Origin: an uncultured Actinomyces sp.
Lineage (GTDB): Bacteria; Actinomycetota; Actinomycetes; Actinomycetales; Actinomycetaceae
Assembly (NCBI GenBank): GCA_938040725.1
Contig: CALHZX010000068.1
Coordinates: 1 to 24,634, forward strand
DNA length: 24,634 nucleotides
Direction: 5' to 3'
Numbering within the stretch: the first letter of the stretch is position 1; the number at the start of each line of letters is the position of its first letter. The notes beneath the pieces were generated by a model, which saw only the letters and a list, made by a program, of their open reading frames with translations, made no database searches and was not told where the DNA came from. The position numbers and the translations under genes were made by a program. Positions 15,179 through 22,159 of the stretch are shown here, in pieces.

Positions 15179-16753
15179 ATGGCCTCTCTCTTTTCATCCT
15201 CGCCCCTGCTCGCGCTCTTTGTCGTTGTTGCGTTGGGTGCGGCGATCGGGGCCATTCGGATCGGCCCGCTGCGCTTCGGTGCGGCCGGCGCGCTCTTCGT
15301 GGGCCTCATTGTCTCGGCCGTGCACCCCGAGGTCGTGAGCACGCACATGTCGATCGTCCAGCCGATGGGCCTGGCGTTCTTCGTGTATAGCGTCGGTATT
15401 TCTGCGGGAGCGACCTTCTTCCAGGATTTGCGCAAGCAGACGAACCTCCTCGCGCTGACGACGATCGTGTGCGTCGTCGGTGCGGCTGTCGCGCTTGCGG
15501 GCGGACGTCTCCTCGGCCTGCCGTCCGGCCTGACCTCGGGCCTGTTCACGGGCGCCCTCACCGCTGCGCCCGCACTCGATACGGCCACCCGACTGACGGG
15601 GGACGCAAACGCGGCGGTCGGCTACGCCTTCGGTTATCCGGTCGGCGTCATCGGTGGCATTCTCATCGTGACCATCACGGTCACGAGGAAGTGGCTGGGG
15701 CCCAAGGATACGCCCTCCCTGGCGGGGGCGTCCCTCGAAGCCGTCAGCGTGCACGTGACCAAGCAGATCAACACCCGCGACATTGATGCGTGGCGCGAGC
15801 AGCGCGTACGCCTGTCTTACCTGCGACGCGACGGCCGCACGCGCGTCATCGCCCCGGGCGAGGACCTGCTGCCCGGCGACCACGTCGTCATGGTCGGCGA
15901 TCCCGCGTCGATTAAGGACACGGCACCCCTCGTCGGTGAGATCCTCGACCACAACCTCGAGGATGATCGCTCCGACCTGGCGTTCGAGCGCATCGTCGTG
16001 TCCAACCCCGATGTCGCCGGCCGCAGCGTCTCCGAACTCAACGTCACCAAGCGCTTCGGTGCCGTTATCACCCGCGTGCGCCGAGGCGACCTGGACCTCC
16101 TGGCCCGCGACGACCTCGACCTCCAGCTCGGCGACCACGTCGCGGTCGTCGTCCCCACGGAGGAGCTCGACGATATCGCGGAGTGGCTCGGTGACTCCGA
16201 GCGCCGCGTCGCCGAGGTCGACGGCATGGCCTTCGGCATCGGCCTCGTGTTGGGCCTTCTCCTGGGCATCGTGTCCTTCCCGCTGCCGGGCGGGCAGGGC
16301 TTCCAGCTGGGCGCCGCCGCAGGCCCGCTGATCGTCGGCATGCTGCTCGGCGCGCTGCGCCGCACCGGCCCGCTCGTGTGGACCCTGCCCGCCGCCGCGA
16401 ACCTGACGATCCGCCAGATCGGCCTCATGCTCTTCCTTGCGGCGCTCGGCCTGAACGCAGGCCCGGAGTTCGCGAGCCTCCTCGGCAGCCCTGACGGCTG
16501 GCGTGCCGCGCTCCTCGCCGCCGTCATGGTGGTCGTGTGCTGCGGCGTCCAGGCGATCGGCGCAAAGTTCATCGGCCTGTCGGCGCCTCGTGCCGCTGGT
16601 GGTGTCGCGGGCTTCCTCGGCCAGCCGGCCGTCCTGCAGGCCGCCGACGCCCGCGTGACCGACGAGCGCATCGAGGCCGCCTACGCGACCCTCTTCGCCT
16701 TCGCGATCATTGTGAAGATCCTGCTCCTGCCGATCATTACGTCCTTCCTGTGA
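15179..16753 (+). CDS. AspT/YidE-YbjL family transporter with two RCK_C domains
   Basis: A 524-residue inner-membrane protein. The N-terminal half has about five helices, starting SPLLALFVVVALGAAIGAIRIGPLRFG, and includes GLFTGALTAAPALDTAT. A central cytoplasmic pair of RCK_C/TrkA_C domains (about residues 185-350) contains PGEDLLPGDHVVMVGDP and a second copy, ARDDLDLQLGDHVAVVVP. The C-terminal half repeats the membrane fold (GMAFGIGLVLGLLLGIVSFPLPGG to the end) and includes GVAGFLGQPAVLQAA, mirroring the first half. This is the aspartate:alanine exchanger (AAE) family layout; the true substrate of YidE-type members is mostly unknown. The ATG at 15179 matches family N-termini; upstream starts at 15122 and 15158 add residues without good signals. 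Confidence 0.85.
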   Translation: MASLFSSSPLLALFVVVALGAAIGAIRIGPLRFGAAGALFVGLIVSAVHPEVVSTHMSIVQPMGLAFFVYSVGISAGATFFQDLRKQTNLLALTTIVCVVGAAVALAGGRLLGLPSGLTSGLFTGALTAAPALDTATRLTGDANAAVGYAFGYPVGVIGGILIVTITVTRKWLGPKDTPSLAGASLEAVSVHVTKQINTRDIDAWREQRVRLSYLRRDGRTRVIAPGEDLLPGDHVVMVGDPASIKDTAPLVGEILDHNLEDDRSDLAFERIVVSNPDVAGRSVSELNVTKRFGAVITRVRRGDLDLLARDDLDLQLGDHVAVVVPTEELDDIAEWLGDSERRVAEVDGMAFGIGLVLGLLLGIVSFPLPGGQGFQLGAAAGPLIVGMLLGALRRTGPLVWTLPAAANLTIRQIGLMLFLAALGLNAGPEFASLLGSPDGWRAALLAAVMVVVCCGVQAIGAKFIGLSAPRAAGGVAGFLGQPAVLQAADARVTDERIEAAYATLFAFAIIVKILLLPIITSFL

Positions 16754-16759
16754 GCGCCG

Positions 16760-16771
16760 TAGACTAGGGCC
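16760..16771 (+). promoter_or_regulatory. Leaderless-type promoter of the Nudix gene
   Basis: TAGACT (16760-16765) is followed by six bases and ATG 16772. It lies in the 18-nt gap after the transporter stop; ttacgt at 16737-16742 is a weak -35 candidate. Confidence 0.5.
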
Positions 16772-17293
16772 ATGGCTACCCCCGACTTCGTTCTCGAGCT
16801 GCGCCGACACGTCGGCCATGCGCCCCTGTGGATGCCCGGCACGACCGTCGTTATCCTGCGCCCCGCCCCGGGATGCGCGCCCATCGACTGGGAGCACCCC
16901 ATCGCGCCCGAGGCCGTCGACATCCTGTGCGTGCGCCGCTGCGATAACGGCGCCTGGACCCCCGTCACCGGCATCGTCGACCCGGGCGAGGAACCCGCGA
17001 TCGCCGCCGCCCGCGAGGCGTTGGAGGAAGCCGACGTGCACATTGAGGTGCGCCGCCTGCTCTCCGTCGAGGTGGTCGGCCCCGTCACCTACGACAACGG
17101 TGACGTCACCACCTACCTGGACGTCGCCTTCGTCGCGCAGTGGGTGAGTGGCGAGCCGAGCCCCGCCGACGGCGAAAACAGCGAGACCGCGTTCTTCCGC
17201 GGCGACCAGCTCCCGCCCATGAACGACCGCTTCCGCCGAGCCGTCGCCAAAGCCCTGAGCGCCAGCCCCACCGCGGACTTCCTCACCGACTGA
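16772..17293 (+). CDS. Nudix hydrolase
   Basis: A 173-residue hydrolase expected to cleave a nucleoside diphosphate linked to another group, using Mg2+. The Nudix box spans residues 67-89: G67, E73, R81-E82 and E85-E86 match GX5EX7REUXEEXGU, with the late Gly replaced by Asp (D88). The metal-binding glutamates are kept, so activity is likely. The N-terminus (ELRRHVGHAPLWMPGTTVVILR) resembles actinobacterial Nudix proteins of unassigned substrate. It follows the transporter by 18 nt but has its own candidate promoter. Confidence 0.88.
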   Translation: MATPDFVLELRRHVGHAPLWMPGTTVVILRPAPGCAPIDWEHPIAPEAVDILCVRRCDNGAWTPVTGIVDPGEEPAIAAAREALEEADVHIEVRRLLSVEVVGPVTYDNGDVTTYLDVAFVAQWVSGEPSPADGENSETAFFRGDQLPPMNDRFRRAVAKALSASPTADFLTD

Positions 17294-17402
17294 CGCGCTG
17301 TCGCCCCCATGGGTGCCCCGGCCTCGTCCCCGCGCCCACGAAAAAGCTTGTGTTCGTGTCAAACCCCTTGCGGGACTGAAGTCCTAGTGGTGGAATGGGG
17401 GC

Positions 17403-17834
17403 ATGGATACACCTAGCAAGATCGCATACTCCGTCACCGCCGACTCCACGGGCGGCCGCGCCGGCACATCCTCCGTCCCCGCACTCGGCATCACCCACGT
17501 CATGCGCGCCCCCAAGGAACTGGGCGGCCCCGGCGACGGCGCCAACCCCGAAGCCCTCTTCGCCATGGGCTACGGCGCCTGCTTCCAGGGCGCCATGGGC
17601 CTGGCCGCCAAGGAAATGGGCATCGACACCACCGACTCCCTCGTGCGCACCACGATCGGCCTGGGCCCCGAAGGCGACTCCTTCGCCCTGACCGCCGACA
17701 TCCAGGTCTTCATCCCCGGCGCCCCGCTCGACCGCGCCCAAGCCCTCGTCGACCGCGCCCACGAGCTGTGCCCCTACTCCAAGGCCACACGCGGCAACGT
17801 GCCCGTCACCGTCACCGCCGTCGCCAACCTCTGA
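17403..17834 (+). CDS. ohr: Organic hydroperoxide resistance protein Ohr
   Basis: A 143-residue OsmC/Ohr family peroxidase that reduces organic hydroperoxides with two cysteines. The reactive-site residues are present: C60 in GYGACFQGAM, resolving C123 in ELCPYSKATRGN, R19 in TGGRAG and E50 in NPEALFA. The PYSKATRGNV ending is diagnostic of Ohr rather than OsmC. Length is normal. No OhrR-type regulator is adjacent. A TGGAAT sits six bases before the ATG, a weaker version of the leaderless arrangement seen elsewhere in the window. Confidence 0.93.
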   Translation: MDTPSKIAYSVTADSTGGRAGTSSVPALGITHVMRAPKELGGPGDGANPEALFAMGYGACFQGAMGLAAKEMGIDTTDSLVRTTIGLGPEGDSFALTADIQVFIPGAPLDRAQALVDRAHELCPYSKATRGNVPVTVTAVANL

Positions 17835-17856
17835 GGAAACGCCTGACAGACGCAAG

Positions 17857-17894
17857 AATCCCGGCCTCCTCGATTGACCGACGAGGCCGGGATT
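17857..17894. terminator. Terminator between ohr and the M18 aminopeptidase gene
   Basis: A perfect 12-bp stem, aatcccggcctc (17857-17868) with gaggccgggatt (17883-17894), has a 14-nt loop and is followed by tcttc. It lies 22 nt after the ohr stop and probably also stops the convergent aminopeptidase transcript. Confidence 0.85.
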
Positions 17895-17969
17895 TCTTCA
17901 TGCTCTCAGGCGCCGCGCTGCGGGTGCCGCGCGCACGGCTTCACCCTTCGGGCTCACCGCGCGCGGGCG

Positions 17970-19274
17970 TCAGGCGCCGTGCCAGTACGCCTTAAGGACC
18001 TGCGACAGCGTGTGCAGATCGTCCACGTGGCTCATCTCGCGCGCCGAGTGCATCGACAGTAGTCCCACGCCCACGTCCACCGTCAGGATCCCCAGGCGGG
18101 TCGCCGTGATCGGGCCGATCGTCGTGCCGCACGGCATCGCGTTGTTGCCCACGAAGCTCTGAGAGGCCACCCCCGCCGCCGCGCATGCGCGATTCCACAG
18201 GGCGATGCCCTCGCCGTCCGTCGCGTAACGCTGCTTCGAATTGATCTTGATGATCGGGCCGCGACCCATCATCGGACGGTTATCCGGATCGTGATGATCC
18301 GCGTAGTTCGGATGCACCGAATGCGCCGCGTCCGCGCTCACGCACGACGAGGCCGCCAGCATGCGCTCGAAACCGTCCTCGTCGCGGCCCAGCGCCTTGG
18401 CCGTGCGGCGCAGCACCGTCTCCAAAATCGGGCCGGCCGCGCCCGTGCGCGACTCCGAGCCTACCTCCTCGTGGTCGAAGCACATGAACACCCTGACGTC
18501 ACCGCCCGCGGGCGTGCCGTGCGCGGCCAGGCGCTCCAGGGCCACCAGGCCCGGGTGCACGCTCGACAGGTTGTCCTGTCGCGAGGCCGCGATGAACTGG
18601 CCCTTGTCGCCGAAGAAACCCGGCCCCTGGCTGGGAGTCAGGATCAGGTCGAAGGCCGCAACCTGCGACGCGTCATCCAGGCCCGCCGTGCGCGCCACAT
18701 ACTCCAGCACGTTGCCGTACGGGTTATCCACCGTCCACACCGGGTGCAGGTGCTTCTGCGGATCCAGCTTCAGGCCACCCGGATTCACCTCACGATCCAG
18801 GTGAATCGCCAGCTGCGGGATGCGCGCAATCGGGCCCGTGCGGGCCAGGACAACCTCGCCACTGCTGAGAATCAGGCGGCCCGCCAGCGTCAGCTCGCGA
18901 TCCAGCCACGAGTTCCACATCATGCCGCCGTACACCTCGACGTCAATCTGGCCCCAGCCATCCGGCGTCGTCGACTGCACCGACGGCTTCACCGACAGTG
19001 CCGGCGAATCCGTGTGCGCGCCCACGATACGGAAACCCGCGTCGTCGGAAACCGTCTCGGGCACGAACCACGCGGCCACCGCGCCGCCGCGCACCATCAC
19101 GTGACCGCCCGGCGATGCATCCCACGCCCCCTTCTCGTCGACGCGCGTAAAGCCAGCGTCCACCAGGCGCTGCGCCACGACCTCGGCCGCGTGATAGGGG
19201 GAAGGAGAATCAAGGAGGAAATGCTGATAGTCCACCGCGTTCGCGTGGACCTCGTCCAATTCAAGCTGTGCCAT
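17970..19274 (-). CDS. M18 family aminopeptidase
   Basis: A 434-residue cytoplasmic metalloaminopeptidase of the aspartyl aminopeptidase family, which removes N-terminal residues (often acidic) from peptides using two metal ions. Family residues are visible: H87 and D89 in GAHTDSPALSVKPS, D234 in SRQDNLSS, E269/E270 in FDHEEVGSES, D315 in SADAAHSVHPNY and H409 near GVGLLSMHSAREM. Length is normal and no signal peptide is present. It has a leaderless-type promoter and is divergent from the second aldo/keto reductase across only 46 bp. Confidence 0.93.
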   Translation of the reverse strand: MAQLELDEVHANAVDYQHFLLDSPSPYHAAEVVAQRLVDAGFTRVDEKGAWDASPGGHVMVRGGAVAAWFVPETVSDDAGFRIVGAHTDSPALSVKPSVQSTTPDGWGQIDVEVYGGMMWNSWLDRELTLAGRLILSSGEVVLARTGPIARIPQLAIHLDREVNPGGLKLDPQKHLHPVWTVDNPYGNVLEYVARTAGLDDASQVAAFDLILTPSQGPGFFGDKGQFIAASRQDNLSSVHPGLVALERLAAHGTPAGGDVRVFMCFDHEEVGSESRTGAAGPILETVLRRTAKALGRDEDGFERMLAASSCVSADAAHSVHPNYADHHDPDNRPMMGRGPIIKINSKQRYATDGEGIALWNRACAAAGVASQSFVGNNAMPCGTTIGPITATRLGILTVDVGVGLLSMHSAREMSHVDDLHTLSQVLKAYWHGA

Positions 19275-19286
19275 ACCTCAATGGTA
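19275..19286 (-). promoter_or_regulatory. Leaderless-type promoter of the M18 aminopeptidase gene
   Basis: On the minus strand TACCAT (19286-19281) is followed by six bases and ATG 19274. Confidence 0.5.
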
Positions 19287-19308
19287 GAACGCCGCGCGTG
19301 GCGTGGCC

Positions 19309-19320
19309 TACGCTTGAGAC
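19309..19320 (+). promoter_or_regulatory. Leaderless-type promoter of the second aldo/keto reductase
   Basis: TACGCT (19309-19314) is followed by six bases and ATG 19321. Its expected -35 region would overlap the -10 of the divergent aminopeptidase promoter. Confidence 0.5.
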
Positions 19321-20160
19321 ATGAGTGAGATCCCCGCATACACCCTGAACGACGGCCTGGACGTTCCCGCGATCGCGCTGGGGACCTACAACCTGCGCGG
19401 CGCCTCGGGCGTGGCCTCCATGGTGTCCGGCATCGAGGCCGGGTATCGCATGCTGGATAGCGCCTTCAACTACGAGAACGAGGGTGCCCTCGGTGCGGCT
19501 GTGCGCCGCTGCGGCGTGCCTCGCGAGGAGCTGTGCCTCGTCTCCAAACTCCCCGGGCGCCACCAACGCTACGACGAGGCCGTCTACACCCTCGAAGAAT
19601 CCCTTATGAGCGCTGGCCTGGACTACTGGGACATGTACCTGATCCACTGGCCCAACCCCAAGCGCGGCCTCTACGTCGAGGCCTTCCAAGCCCTGCTGGA
19701 CGCCCGCGACCGCGGCCTCATCCGCTCCGTCGGCGTGTGCAACTTCCTGCCCGAACACCTTCAGCGCGTACACGCCGAGACCGGTGAGTATCCGAGTGTC
19801 AACCAGATCGAGCTGCACCCCTACTTCCCGCAGGCCTCCGCGCTGGCCTATCACGCACAGGTCGGCGTGCTCACCGAGTCCTGGAGTCCGCTGGGGCGTA
19901 AGTGGCGCATCGTCGAAGACCCCGCGATCGTTGCCCTGGCATCCGAGGCGGGCGTGTCCCCGTCGCGGCTTATCCTGCGCTGGCACTACCAGCTCGGCGC
20001 CCTGCCCCTGCCCAAGTCCGGTAACCCTGAGCGCCAGCGCGAGAACCTCGACGTCTTCTCCTTCTCGCTGTCGCCTGAGCAGATGGCTGCGATCAGTGCG
20101 CTTGGCCGCCCCGACGGCCGCCAGGCCGACCAGAACCCGGAGTACTACGAGGAGCTCTGA
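19321..20160 (+). CDS. Aldo/keto reductase
   Basis: A 279-residue NADPH-dependent aldo/keto reductase with the full catalytic tetrad: D46 and Y51 in YRMLDSAFNYENE, K76 in LVSKLPG and H109 in YLIHWP. The cofactor region PLPKSGNPERQRENLDVFSF is intact. It shares the family with the 6198-7076 protein, including the FSFSLSPEQ ending, but differs enough across its length to be an old paralogue. Substrate is unknown. It is divergent from the aminopeptidase, and the repeat-rich gene-free region begins right after it. Confidence 0.9.
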   Translation: MSEIPAYTLNDGLDVPAIALGTYNLRGASGVASMVSGIEAGYRMLDSAFNYENEGALGAAVRRCGVPREELCLVSKLPGRHQRYDEAVYTLEESLMSAGLDYWDMYLIHWPNPKRGLYVEAFQALLDARDRGLIRSVGVCNFLPEHLQRVHAETGEYPSVNQIELHPYFPQASALAYHAQVGVLTESWSPLGRKWRIVEDPAIVALASEAGVSPSRLILRWHYQLGALPLPKSGNPERQRENLDVFSFSLSPEQMAAISALGRPDGRQADQNPEYYEEL

Positions 20161-20267
20161 GGCTTCTCCGTTCGGTGGTGCTTGTGGCGCCGCTGGTATT
20201 CCGGGCGCCGGAGGGCCCGGCCGCCCGCGAGATCGCCACACGCGAGCCTGCGGCTCGGAGTGGTCGA

Positions 20268-20332
20268 TCTCGAAGCCCGGCCAGGCCCTGCCGCCGCCCA
20301 CCGGCACCGCGGCCAGGTCCTTCGGGCACTCC
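20268..20332. repeat. GC-rich direct repeat, copy 1
   Basis: A segment running from tctcgaagcccg to ggtccttcgggcactcc; the second copy is at 20376-20437. The copies differ by a 3-base indel and a few substitutions. Confidence 0.75.
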
Positions 20333-20375
20333 ACACCGGTGGGGTTGGGTCGCTGTCGTCTGGTTCGGTGTGTCG

Positions 20376-20437
20376 TCTCGAAGCCCGTCCTGGCCCTGCC
20401 GCCCACCGGCCCCGCGGCCAGGTCCTTCGGGCACTCC
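20376..20437. repeat. GC-rich direct repeat, copy 2
   Basis: Second copy of the segment at 20268-20332. The shared core gcggccaggtccttcgggca is identical in both. Confidence 0.75.
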
Positions 20438-20501
20438 GGCGCCCTCCGCCCCGGCAGTGTCTGTTGCTGTGAGAGGCCAGTGCGGTCGGCTCCTGCGACT
20501 T

Positions 20502-20575
20502 AGCAATTTCGCACGTAATTCCCGTTGGGCTACTTCAAATCATGAATTGGCGTCGTTGCAATTGCAACGTTTGTG
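20502..20575. repeat. AT-rich 74-bp direct repeat, copy A
   Basis: It starts agcaatttcgcacgtaattc and ends in a perfect 16-bp palindrome cgttgcaattgcaacg (20554-20569) plus tttgtg. Copy B at 20686-20759 has exactly the same length and differs at about 16 positions. Confidence 0.75.
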
Positions 20576-20685
20576 GGCGGTCTCCAAAAGTGACCGTAGG
20601 AAATTATGTGCGAGTTTTGCCTGGCTTGCCCCTGTCACTGCTCGTCGGCACCGCGGCAAGGCCCCGCGGCCTGCCCCGTCGGCAC

Positions 20686-20759
20686 AGTAATTTCGCGTGC
20701 AATTCCCTTTTGGTTATTTCAAACGTTGAATTCATGTCGTTGGAATTGCAACGTTTCTG
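20686..20759. repeat. AT-rich 74-bp direct repeat, copy B
   Basis: It starts agtaatttcgcgtgcaattc. The terminal palindrome (20738-20753, cgttggaattgcaacg) has one change from copy A. A further 19-bp perfect palindrome lies just beyond at 20776-20794. Confidence 0.75.
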
Positions 20760-20775
20760 AGCTTTGTTGAAAGTT

Positions 20776-20794
20776 CATGCAATTGAATTGCATG
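20776..20794. repeat. Perfect 19-bp palindrome
   Basis: catgcaatt (20776-20784), a central g, then aattgcatg (20786-20794). Read on the minus strand, the adjoining attcgcatgcaattc resembles the start of the 74-bp repeats, so it may be a partial inverted third copy. Confidence 0.6.
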
Positions 20795-20840
20795 CGAATT
20801 TTGGAGAGGGGCGCGTTGGTGGGGGAGGTGGGGTGTTGGT

Positions 20841-21345
20841 GCGTGACTTCTTTCGCCTTGCTCGGGTTGTTGGTGGCGGAAGCGGTACAAAGTTCTCCCT
20901 GTTGGCGCAAAATGGGCCGAAAGCAGCGTTTTGGGGCGTGGTGGGAGAGTTGTGTACCGGTCGGGCCCGTCGGGGGTGTGTGCCGGGATAGTTTTCTTCC
21001 GCTATCGCCCGCCGAGGCCACGAGTGGGGACAGTTTTGTACCGGAAGTGGGCCCGCATGCGGGATAAAGTTCTCCCTGCTCGGACCGGAGCGGGCGTGAA
21101 CGCGAAAAAGTTCGCCCAGCGCACGATAAATGCCCCAAAAATGGCGTTTTATGGCCTGCTGGGCGAACTTTTTCGCGAAAACACTGGTGGAGGGGTTGTG
21201 CTGGGTGAACTCTTTCGCGGGTCAGCCCGAGAAGTCGGGTGCTGGGCGAACTTTTTCGTGGAATTCCGGCAGGAGGAGGTGTGCTGGGAGAGTTTTGTAC
21301 CGGTTGATCCCGCCGAGCCGGGCGGCTGGGCGAGTTTTTTCTCGC
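20841..21345. repeat. Array of 21-bp elements with 41-42-bp spacing in both orientations
   Basis: Forward elements start at 20940, 20982, 21024, 21158, 21200, 21241, 21283 and 21325. Reverse elements start at 21060 and 21101, with more diverged ones at 20883 and 20841. Within each same-orientation run the start-to-start spacing is 42, or 41 in two cases; it shifts where orientation changes. Two subtypes occur, GCTGGGCGAACTTTTTCGCG and GCTGGGAGAGTTTTGTACCG. The 20-21 bases between elements are unique. The 41-bp steps would break any 14-codon reading frame, so conservation looks like DNA or RNA, not protein. Confidence 0.8.
21101..21177. repeat. Perfect 20-bp inverted repeat at the array's orientation switch
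   Basis: The reverse element at 21101-21120 and the forward element at 21158-21177 are exact complements over 20 bp, with a 37-nt loop that can itself pair partly (ataaatgcc against ggcgttttat). Transcribed, this would form a long stable hairpin. Confidence 0.85.
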
Positions 21346-21636
21346 TGAGGGCCAGATGTGGCTTGCATAGGGCCTTTCTTGCGCCCACGCCCCGCCCATC
21401 GATGCCGCTGTCATGCGCTGCCGCTACACGTGGGCCCGGTGGCCATGCGCAATCGGCCAGCGGGAACCGCATCCCGGATCCGTCAGTTATGCGTTCATCG
21501 CCCCACGCAAACCGCCCGCCCGCGCATCATGCGGGGGCGGATGGCAACATAATGAATGCTTGGGACGCAAGTAGCAACAAGCAACGCAATTGCGGCAAAC
21601 GACGCTAAGGGAGTGAGCAGTGCAAGCGACGTGAGC

Positions 21637-22092
21637 TCACTTCTTCTCGAGCGTCACTCGGTAGACGTTGGTCTCGCGCAGCTGGAAGCCGGCGCGCTGG
21701 TAGAGGCGGTTCGCGGCCTCGCGCGAGGGGCGCGAGGTGAGGTCGACGGTACGGGCGCCGATCTTCTGGGCGTGCTCGATCGCGGCGACCACGAGGGACT
21801 GGCCGGCACCCTGACCGCGGGCGCCCTCGTCGACGACGACGTCCTCGACCCACGCGCGCACGCCCGTGGGGATCTCGAAGGTGGCCAGTGACAGCATGCC
21901 GAGGATCGGGTGGTTGCCCTCCGCGTCAGCGGTGTCGGGGCGGAACACGAAGAGGTGCACGCCAGGCTGGGAGAGGTAGCGCTCCACGTCGGCCTCACTC
22001 ATGGGGGCGGCGGAGCGGGACAGCTGGGGGATCAGGCGCCCCATGGCCTCGTGGATTTCGGGAGTGGCGGCGGTGATGAGTTCGACGGTCAT
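21637..22092 (-). CDS. GNAT family N-acetyltransferase
   Basis: A 151-residue GCN5-related acetyltransferase, which transfers acetyl from acetyl-CoA to an amine. Motif A is clear: VEDVVVDEGARGQGAGQSLV, with the acetyl-CoA pyrophosphate-binding RGQGAG. The later motif B region reads SREAANRLYQRAGFQLRETNVYRVTL. The substrate is not predictable. The ATG at 22092 follows taggaga. A perfect palindrome sits between the -10 and the ribosome-binding site, suggesting repressor control. Confidence 0.88.
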   Translation of the reverse strand: MTVELITAATPEIHEAMGRLIPQLSRSAAPMSEADVERYLSQPGVHLFVFRPDTADAEGNHPILGMLSLATFEIPTGVRAWVEDVVVDEGARGQGAGQSLVVAAIEHAQKIGARTVDLTSRPSREAANRLYQRAGFQLRETNVYRVTLEKK

Positions 22093-22098
22093 GTTTCT

Positions 22099-22120
22099 CC
22101 TAACGTTAGGTCCAATTGTA
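22099..22120 (-). promoter_or_regulatory. Promoter and palindromic operator candidate of the GNAT gene
   Basis: On the minus strand TACAAT (22120-22115) is a likely -10, and the perfect 12-bp palindrome cctaacgttagg (22099-22110) covers the expected transcript start and overlaps the ribosome-binding site. ggtcc/ggacc also flanks the -10 symmetrically. Confidence 0.4.
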
Positions 22121-22159
22121 ACGGACCGAGGCCTGGGACGGACGCGCGATCCGAGCGTT

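Larger units (their letters stand above)
20161..21636. other. Repeat-rich region without a supported gene
   Basis: About 1.5 kb hold no ORF with a ribosome-binding site, family resemblance or normal codon use. The first part (20161-20480) is GC-rich with a duplicated segment. The second (about 20490-20810) is distinctly AT-richer, with a duplicated 74-bp segment and palindromes. The third (20841-21345) is an array of 21-bp elements with 41-42-bp spacing. The last (21346-21636) is unremarkable apart from a hairpin at 21516-21540 with arms of 12 bp and one mismatch. Confidence 0.7.

Noticed and set aside
15194..17362. 722-residue minus-strand ORF
   Set aside because: It is antisense to the transporter and Nudix genes, with a His/Arg/Glu-rich composition typical of shadow frames in high-GC DNA.
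20174..20690. Pro/Arg-rich ORFs on both strands
   Set aside because: They arise from GC-rich duplicated DNA, lack start signals and resemble no family.
20841..21345. CRISPR array
   Set aside because: Elements are degenerate, occur in both orientations, have two subtypes and about 21-base spacers, and no cas gene is in the window.
21516..21540. Terminator
   Set aside because: The hairpin has almost no loop, no T tract and no gene end nearby.
20719..21608. Proteins with 14-residue repeats (LGELFR-type on plus, KKFAQHP/KSSPS-type on minus)
   Set aside because: No ribosome-binding site, and 41-bp steps shift the repeat between frames within the same ORF; they are by-products of the DNA repeat.
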